A stretch of 8,747 nt of DNA from an uncultured Lachnospiraceae bacterium (GTDB taxonomy: Bacteria > Bacillota > Clostridia > Lachnospirales > Lachnospiraceae), in the NCBI GenBank assembly GCA_910588895.1, contig CAJUSS010000142.1:1-8747 (forward strand), given 5' to 3'. The notes beneath the pieces were generated by a model, which was not told the origin of the DNA, did no database searches, and worked only from the letters and a program-made list of their open reading frames with translations. The translations under genes and the position numbers were made by a program. Positions 4,436 through 8,747 of this stretch are shown here, piece by piece; position 1 is the stretch's first letter; every line of letters starts with the position of its first letter.

Positions 4436-5710
4436 TTACCGCATGATGATATCGTCTCTCCCAGGTCCATTGGACACCATGGTGATCGGTACGCCGATCT
4501 CCTTCTCGATGAACTCGATATAGTTCCGGCAGTTCTTTGGAAGGTCCTCGTACTTTCTGATCTTGCGGATGTCGCACTTCCAGCCGGGAAGTGTGGTCAG
4601 CACCGGCTTTGCCTTCTCCAGCTTCACGGTGGTCGGGAAGTCCTTGGACACCTTCCCGTCGATCTCGTAGCCTACGCACACCGGGATCTCATCTAAGTAT
4701 CCCAGCACATCCACCACGGTAAATGCCACCTCCGTAGCGCCCTGGATCCGGCAGCCATAACGGGAGGCCACCGCGTCGAACCAGCCCATCCTCCTGGGCC
4801 GCCCGGTGGTGGCGCCGAACTCTCCTCCGTCCCCGCCTCTCCTGCGCAGCTCATCGGCCTCGTCGCCAAAGATCTCGCTGACAAACGCCCCTGCGCCCAC
4901 TGCGCTGGAATATGCCTTCACCACAGTGATGATGTCCTTGATCTCATAGGGCGGGATCCCCGCACCGATCGCTCCATAGGCAGCCAGCGTGGAGGAGGAG
5001 GTGACCATGGGGTAGATGCCATGATCTGGATCCTTTAAGGAACCTAACTGACCCTCTAAGAGGATCGTCTTTCCTTCCTTCAGCGCATCATGCAGATAGG
5101 AGGACACATCACATACATAGGGCTCCACCATGTCCCGATACTGGCGGCAGGTCTCCAAAAGCTCCGCTTCATCCAGCAGCGGCTTGTGATAGAGGTGCTC
5201 CAGCAGGATGTTCTTCGTCTCACACACGCGATGGACCTTCTCCTTGATCACCGCATCATCAAACAGCTCGCTCACCTGGATCCCGATCTTCGCATATTTA
5301 TCCGAATAGAAAGGAGCGATGCCGGACTTGGTAGATCCAAAGGACTTCCCGGCCAGACGTGCCTCCTCATAGGTATCAAATAAGATATGATAGGGCATCA
5401 AGAGCTGGGCCCTGTCGGAGACAAGGACATGGGGCTTTGGCACTCCACGTTCCACCAGAGACTGGATCTCCTCCACCAGATACGGGATGTTCAATGCCAC
5501 ACCATTTCCGATCACACTGGTAGTATGATCATAAAAGACGCCCGATGGCAGCAAATGAAGAGCAAATTTGCCGTAGTCATTGATGATCGTATGACCGGCA
5601 TTGCTACCTCCCTGGAATCGGATGATGATATCTGATCCCTTTGCCAGCATATCGGTTATCTTTCCCTTGCCTTCATCTCCCCAGTTTGCGCCAACGATCG
5701 CTCGAACCAT
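4436..5710 (-). CDS. purA: Adenylosuccinate synthetase
   Basis: Converts IMP, aspartate and GTP to adenylosuccinate, the first step from IMP to AMP, in the cytoplasm. The product is 424 residues, normal for the family. Motifs: NWGDEGKGK (9-17, P-loop with the catalytic Asp11), GGSNAGHT (34-41, catalytic His40), GSTKSGIAPFYSDK (125-138), DHGIYPMVTSSST (229-241), VKAYSSAVGAG (264-274), GEFGATTGRPRRMGW (296-310, aspartate loop) and the C-terminal PITMVSNGPGRDD. Compared with E. coli as I recall it, several IMP-contact positions differ (TTGRG reads STKSG, Arg143 is Lys141, EGAQG reads EGQLG). I remember these as typical of a clostridial subclass rather than damage. The start has AAGGAGG eight bases upstream. 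It is preceded by purB across 170 bases and followed by a hairpin terminator. Confidence 0.97.
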   Translation of the reverse strand: MVRAIVGANWGDEGKGKITDMLAKGSDIIIRFQGGSNAGHTIINDYGKFALHLLPSGVFYDHTTSVIGNGVALNIPYLVEEIQSLVERGVPKPHVLVSDRAQLLMPYHILFDTYEEARLAGKSFGSTKSGIAPFYSDKYAKIGIQVSELFDDAVIKEKVHRVCETKNILLEHLYHKPLLDEAELLETCRQYRDMVEPYVCDVSSYLHDALKEGKTILLEGQLGSLKDPDHGIYPMVTSSSTLAAYGAIGAGIPPYEIKDIITVVKAYSSAVGAGAFVSEIFGDEADELRRRGGDGGEFGATTGRPRRMGWFDAVASRYGCRIQGATEVAFTVVDVLGYLDEIPVCVGYEIDGKVSKDFPTTVKLEKAKPVLTTLPGWKCDIRKIRKYEDLPKNCRNYIEFIEKEIGVPITMVSNGPGRDDIIMR

Positions 5711-5802
5711 TTACGTTTCCTCCTTCTGAACATGCAGCCGGATGATCTCCACCGTGCATCCCGATAAATTTTGCGGTTGCGGCCGCTTACCCTCACTTTA
5801 TT

Positions 5803-5831
5803 ACTGTACAACAAAAAACATCAGAAGTAAA
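5803..5831 (-). promoter_or_regulatory. Possible weak promoter for purA
   Basis: In the 170-base purB-purA gap, TTTACT (5831-5826), 17 bases and TACAGT (5808-5803) each match consensus at 4/6 on the minus strand, with a leader of about 86 bases. The gap also contains a GCGGCCGC palindrome (5779-5786). I see no purine riboswitch, no convincing PurR box and no strong terminator here, so read-through from purB is equally possible. Confidence 0.3.
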
Positions 5832-5880
5832 GATAAATATATGCGGACAGCCTTTATAACCTGCTATCTGCCCTCTCCTA

Positions 5881-7311
5881 TCACACCTTTATCTCCGCCT
5901 TCATCCCCAGCACATCTCTATGCTCTTCCAGGATCGGATCGATGACCTCGCTCAAAAATTCCTCCACCTGCTCCGGCGCACGTCCCACATACCGCCTTGG
6001 ATCCATGGTCTTTTTCAGCTCCTCAAGACTTAAGTTAAAGGCCGGATCCGCCGCGATACGCTCCAGCAGATCGTTCTCGCCGCCTTCCACCTTCACGTTC
6101 CGCCCGGCTTCCATGGAAAGGGTACGGATCCTTTCGTGGAGCTCCTGCCGGTCGCCGCCAGCCTTTACCGCGTCCATCATGATATTTTCCGTGGCCATGA
6201 AGGGAAGCTCCGCCATCATATGCTTCTCGATCACCTTGGGATAGACCACCAGGCCGTCCACCACATTTAAGTAGAGATCCAGGATACCGTCGATCGCCAG
6301 GAAGCCTTCCGGCACGGAAAGCCGCTTATTCGCAGAATCATCCAGAGTGCGCTCGAACCACTGAGTGGAAGCCACCAGCATAGGGTTCATCACATCGGCC
6401 ATCACATAATCGGCCAGGGAGGCGATCCGCTCGCTGCGCATGGGGTTCCGCTTGTAAGCCATGGCAGACGATCCGATCTGGTTTTTCTCAAAGGGCTCCT
6501 CCACCTCCTTTAAATGCTGGAGCAGGCGGATATCATTGGAAAATTTATGGGCACTCTGGGCGATCCCTGCAAGGACCGATAGGACCCTGCTGTCGATCTT
6601 CCTGGAATAGGTCTGTCCCGATACCGAAAAGCAGCCGTCAAACCCCATCTTCATCGCGATCATCTGGTCCGCCTTCCGACATTTCTCGTGATCGCCATCG
6701 AACAGCTCCAGAAAGCTGGCCTGGGTGCCCGTGGTCCCCTTGGATCCCAAAAGCTTCATCGTGCTGAGCACATAGTTTACATCATCCAGATCCAGCGTCA
6801 GCTCCATCAGCCACAAGGTGGCCCGCTTGCCTACCGTGGTGGGCTGGGCTGGCTGGAAATGGGTAAAGGCCAGAGTGGGCTGATCCTTATATTTCCGGGC
6901 AAATGCTGCCAGCTCTGCCATCACATTGATCAGCTTCTTCCGGACCAGACGGAGCGCTTCCGTCATGATGATCATATCCGTATTATCGCCCACATAGCAG
7001 GAGGTAGCCCCCAGGTGGATGATGCCTTTGGCCTTCGGACACTGGATGCCGTAGGCGTACACATGAGCCATCACATCATGGCGCACCTGGCGCTCCCTCT
7101 CCCTGGCCACGTCATAGTCGATCTCCTCAGCGTGGTCCTTCAGCTCCTGGATCTGCTCGTCGGTGATGGGCAGTCCCAGCTCTTTCTCCGTCTCCGCCAA
7201 CGCGATCCACAGCTTCCGCCAGGTCTTGAATTTCTTGTCCGGTGAAAAGATATACTGCATCTCCCTGCTGGCATACCGCTCAGAAAGGGGACTTACATAT
7301 CTGTCGTTCAT
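5881..7311 (-). CDS. purB: Adenylosuccinate lyase, eukaryote-like ADSL type
   Basis: Removes fumarate from SAICAR (giving AICAR) and from adenylosuccinate (giving AMP), so it acts twice in the pathway. The product is 476 residues, longer than the roughly 430-residue Bacillus type. Motifs: RHDVMAH (77-83), HLGATSCYVGDNTD (99-112), THFQPAQPTTVGKR (150-163, catalytic His151), KGTTGTQASF (191-200) and the fumarase/lyase signature GSSAMAYKRNPMRSER (280-295) with the catalytic serine loop. Many segments, including LPITDEQIQEL near 47-57 and WFERTLDDSANKR (318-330), closely match human ADSL as I remember it. The start codon at 7311 has GGGAGG six bases upstream, and that ribosome site lies inside the preceding 53-codon ORF, whose stop overlaps this ATG (ATGA). 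No key residue is missing. Confidence 0.97.
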   Translation of the reverse strand: MNDRYVSPLSERYASREMQYIFSPDKKFKTWRKLWIALAETEKELGLPITDEQIQELKDHAEEIDYDVARERERQVRHDVMAHVYAYGIQCPKAKGIIHLGATSCYVGDNTDMIIMTEALRLVRKKLINVMAELAAFARKYKDQPTLAFTHFQPAQPTTVGKRATLWLMELTLDLDDVNYVLSTMKLLGSKGTTGTQASFLELFDGDHEKCRKADQMIAMKMGFDGCFSVSGQTYSRKIDSRVLSVLAGIAQSAHKFSNDIRLLQHLKEVEEPFEKNQIGSSAMAYKRNPMRSERIASLADYVMADVMNPMLVASTQWFERTLDDSANKRLSVPEGFLAIDGILDLYLNVVDGLVVYPKVIEKHMMAELPFMATENIMMDAVKAGGDRQELHERIRTLSMEAGRNVKVEGGENDLLERIAADPAFNLSLEELKKTMDPRRYVGRAPEQVEEFLSEVIDPILEEHRDVLGMKAEIKV

Positions 7312-7469
7312 GGATGACCTCCCTGCTCTCTCTTTCTCTGCTTTTTATCTCCAACTTTTTGCTCCCGATCGTCTGCAGCCCCGATCCGCAGATAACGCTC
7401 TGCCCCGAGATCAAGCTCCGCTCTCCCCAAATAAGATCGATCGGCCTCTGTCCACAGGCATACTCTCAT
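7308..7469 (-). CDS. 53-residue ORF coupled between purF and purB
   Basis: I do not recognise this product (MRVCLWTEADRSYLGRAELD, then a strongly charged tail rich in Lys, Arg, Gln and Asp). Its ATG overlaps the purF stop as ATGA (7469-7466) and its TGA overlaps the purB ATG as ATGA (7311-7308), so it fills the gap exactly and would be translated by coupling with both. The first 30 residues could form a short beta-rich unit; there is no membrane segment. There is no strong ribosome site of its own (CGGGGCGAG about 12 bases upstream). A caution: the same frame stays open for about 220 bases back into purF, so openness alone is weak evidence. It might be a small purine-linked protein or simply a coupling device that keeps ribosomes moving from purF to purB. 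Confidence 0.5.
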   Translation of the reverse strand: MRVCLWTEADRSYLGRAELDLGAERYLRIGAADDREQKVGDKKQRKREQGGHP

Positions 7470-8693
7470 CGCGTATACTCGCCCCGGATATCCTCTGTAG
7501 GCGGCGCCACCGGGTAATCTCCCGAAAAGCAAGCCCTGCAGACCGGCAGACCTTCCGCCAGCTGGGAGAGCCGCTCCATCCTTAGATACGCTAAGGAATC
7601 CGCGCCGATCCGCTCCCGGATCTCCTCTATGGTCCTTCCATGGGCCAGCAGCTGGTCCTCGGACGGGATATCGGTCCCAAAATAGCATGGATGGAGAAAG
7701 GGCGGCGCGCTGACGCGCACATGGACCTCTTTCGCCCCCGCTTCCCGGAGCATATGGATGATCAATGGGCTTGTGGTACCCCGAACGATGGAATCATCGA
7801 TCATGATGACCCGCTTTCCGGCCACCGCCTCCTTTAAGACGTTCAGCTTGATCCGGACCGCCACTTCCCGGCTGCTCTGCTTCGGCTTGATGAACGTCCT
7901 CCCCACATAGGAATTCTTTACGAACGCGGTCCCATAGGGGATATTGGACTGCATGGCGTAGCCCAGGGCCGCCACATTGCCGGATTCCGGCACACCCACC
8001 ACCAGATCCGCGTCCACCGGCGAATCCTCCGCTAAGGACCGGCCTGCGCACAGCCTGGAATGGTACACGCTCACACCGTCGATCACGCTGTCCGGCCGGG
8101 CAAAATAGATATATTCAAATACACATCTGGCCTGCTTTTTAGGATCTGGCAGGCACATGGACTTATCGGAGCGGATGCCCTCCTTCGTGATCGTCACGAT
8201 CTCTCCCGGCTCCACATCCCGGACGAACTTTGCGCCGATCGTATCCAGCGCACATGTCTCGGAGACCAGGATATAGGCATCTTCCCGCTTCCCGATGCAT
8301 AAGGGCTTGAACCCAAATGGATCCCTGGCCCCGATCAGCTTCCTGGGGCTCATGATCACCAGGGCATACGCGCCCTGCAGCTTTTTCATAGCGCTGGCCA
8401 CCGCCTTCTCCACCGTATCCGTGCGGATCCTCTCCCTGGCGATGTGATAGGCGATCACCTCGGAATCGATGGTGGTCTGGAAGATCGCGCCGTTGTATTC
8501 CAGCTCACGCCGCAGCTGGGGCGCGTTCACCAGGTTCCCGTTATGGGCCAGGCCCAATGTACCCTTCACATAGTTCAGCACCAGCGGCTGGGCGTTCTCC
8601 CGTGTAGAGCTTCCTGCCGTGGAATAGCGCACATGCCCCACGCCGATGTTGCCGTGGAGTCCTTCCAGCGCATCAGAGGTAAAGACCTCGCTG
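7466..8693 (-). CDS. purF: Amidophosphoribosyltransferase, N-terminus missing
   Basis: Catalyses the first committed step of purine synthesis: PRPP plus glutamine to 5-phosphoribosylamine. The genuine sequence begins at about SEVF and covers roughly 409 residues. By memory of B. subtilis PurF (476 residues) about 60-70 N-terminal residues are lost, including the propeptide and catalytic Cys1 of the Ntn glutaminase. Numbering from the GTG at 8707, I see GHVRYSTAG (24-32), LAHNGNLVN (53-61), EYIYFARPDS (198-207), YVGRTFIKP (267-275) and the PRPP-binding VIMIDDSIVRGTTS (300-313). Four cysteines (195, 341, 390, 393) match the 4Fe-4S ligands of the Bacillus-type enzyme. The apparent GTG start at 8707 lies in adapter sequence and is false. 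The stop overlaps the next ATG. Confidence 0.96.
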
Positions 8694-8747
8694 AGATCGG
8701 AAAGCACACGTCTGAACTCCAGTCACATCGTCTCATCTCGTATGCCG
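8694..8747 (+). other. Illumina TruSeq adapter with i7 index (contamination)
   Basis: From 8694 the bases read AGATCGGAA then AGCACACGTCTGAACTCCAG and TCAC, the standard TruSeq index-side adapter with one G missing after position 8702. Bases 8727-8734 (ATCGTCTC) occupy the 8-base index position, and 8735-8747 (ATCTCGTATGCCG) are the start of the P7 tail. This is library-preparation sequence left on a contig end, not part of the genome. Confidence 0.97.

Noticed and set aside
6688..7245. Long plus-strand frame (185 codons) inside purB
   Set aside because: It is antisense to a fully conserved enzyme and is a by-product of its codon bias.
1..8747. CRISPR array, tRNA, rRNA, insertion sequence or attachment site
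   Set aside because: No regularly spaced repeats, cloverleaf, transposase or terminal inverted repeats were seen. The recombinase-like gene is the only mobile-element trace and has no recognisable att sites.

Overview
The window looks like chromosomal DNA of a gut-type member of the Firmicutes, most likely Lachnospiraceae (Clostridium cluster XIVa). The reasons are roughly balanced GC, strong AGGAGG-type ribosome binding sites, TTGACA/TATAAT-like promoters, and purine enzymes that match the clostridial subclasses as I remember them. No database search was possible, so the taxon is inference. Almost everything is on the minus strand; one regulator gene is on the plus strand. The last 54 bases are not biological: they are Illumina library adapter with an index, so the right edge is a contig end.

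Right part (4400-8693, minus strand): a purine biosynthesis cluster. It reads purF (5' end missing, cut at the adapter), a 53-codon ORF that overlaps both neighbours by ATGA, purB (closely like the animal/eukaryotic ADSL type), then after a 170-base gap purA, which ends at a GC-rich hairpin. PurF makes phosphoribosylamine from PRPP, PurB acts on SAICAR and on adenylosuccinate, and PurA commits IMP to AMP.

Middle (3198-4235, minus strand): one monocistronic-looking gene with a clear promoter, encoding a membrane-anchored C39-like cysteine peptidase. A long hairpin with a U-tract lies about 140 bases after its stop.

Left part (1-3188): two divergent strong promoters about 20 bases apart. The plus promoter drives an XRE-family helix-turn-helix protein. 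The minus promoter drives a 48-residue protein that resembles the C-terminal tail of that same regulator, an arrangement reminiscent of SinR/SinI. Downstream of the small gene, on the same strand, come a tyrosine-recombinase-like protein that lacks essentially all catalytic residues and carries an odd linker, a WecG/TagA/CpsF glycosyltransferase, and the start of a UDP-GlcNAc 2-epimerase gene. The last two enzymes make and transfer UDP-ManNAc, which marks the beginning of a surface polysaccharide or teichoic-acid-type locus. My working hypothesis is a SinR/SinI-like switch plus a catalytically dead recombinase fold at the head of a polysaccharide operon.
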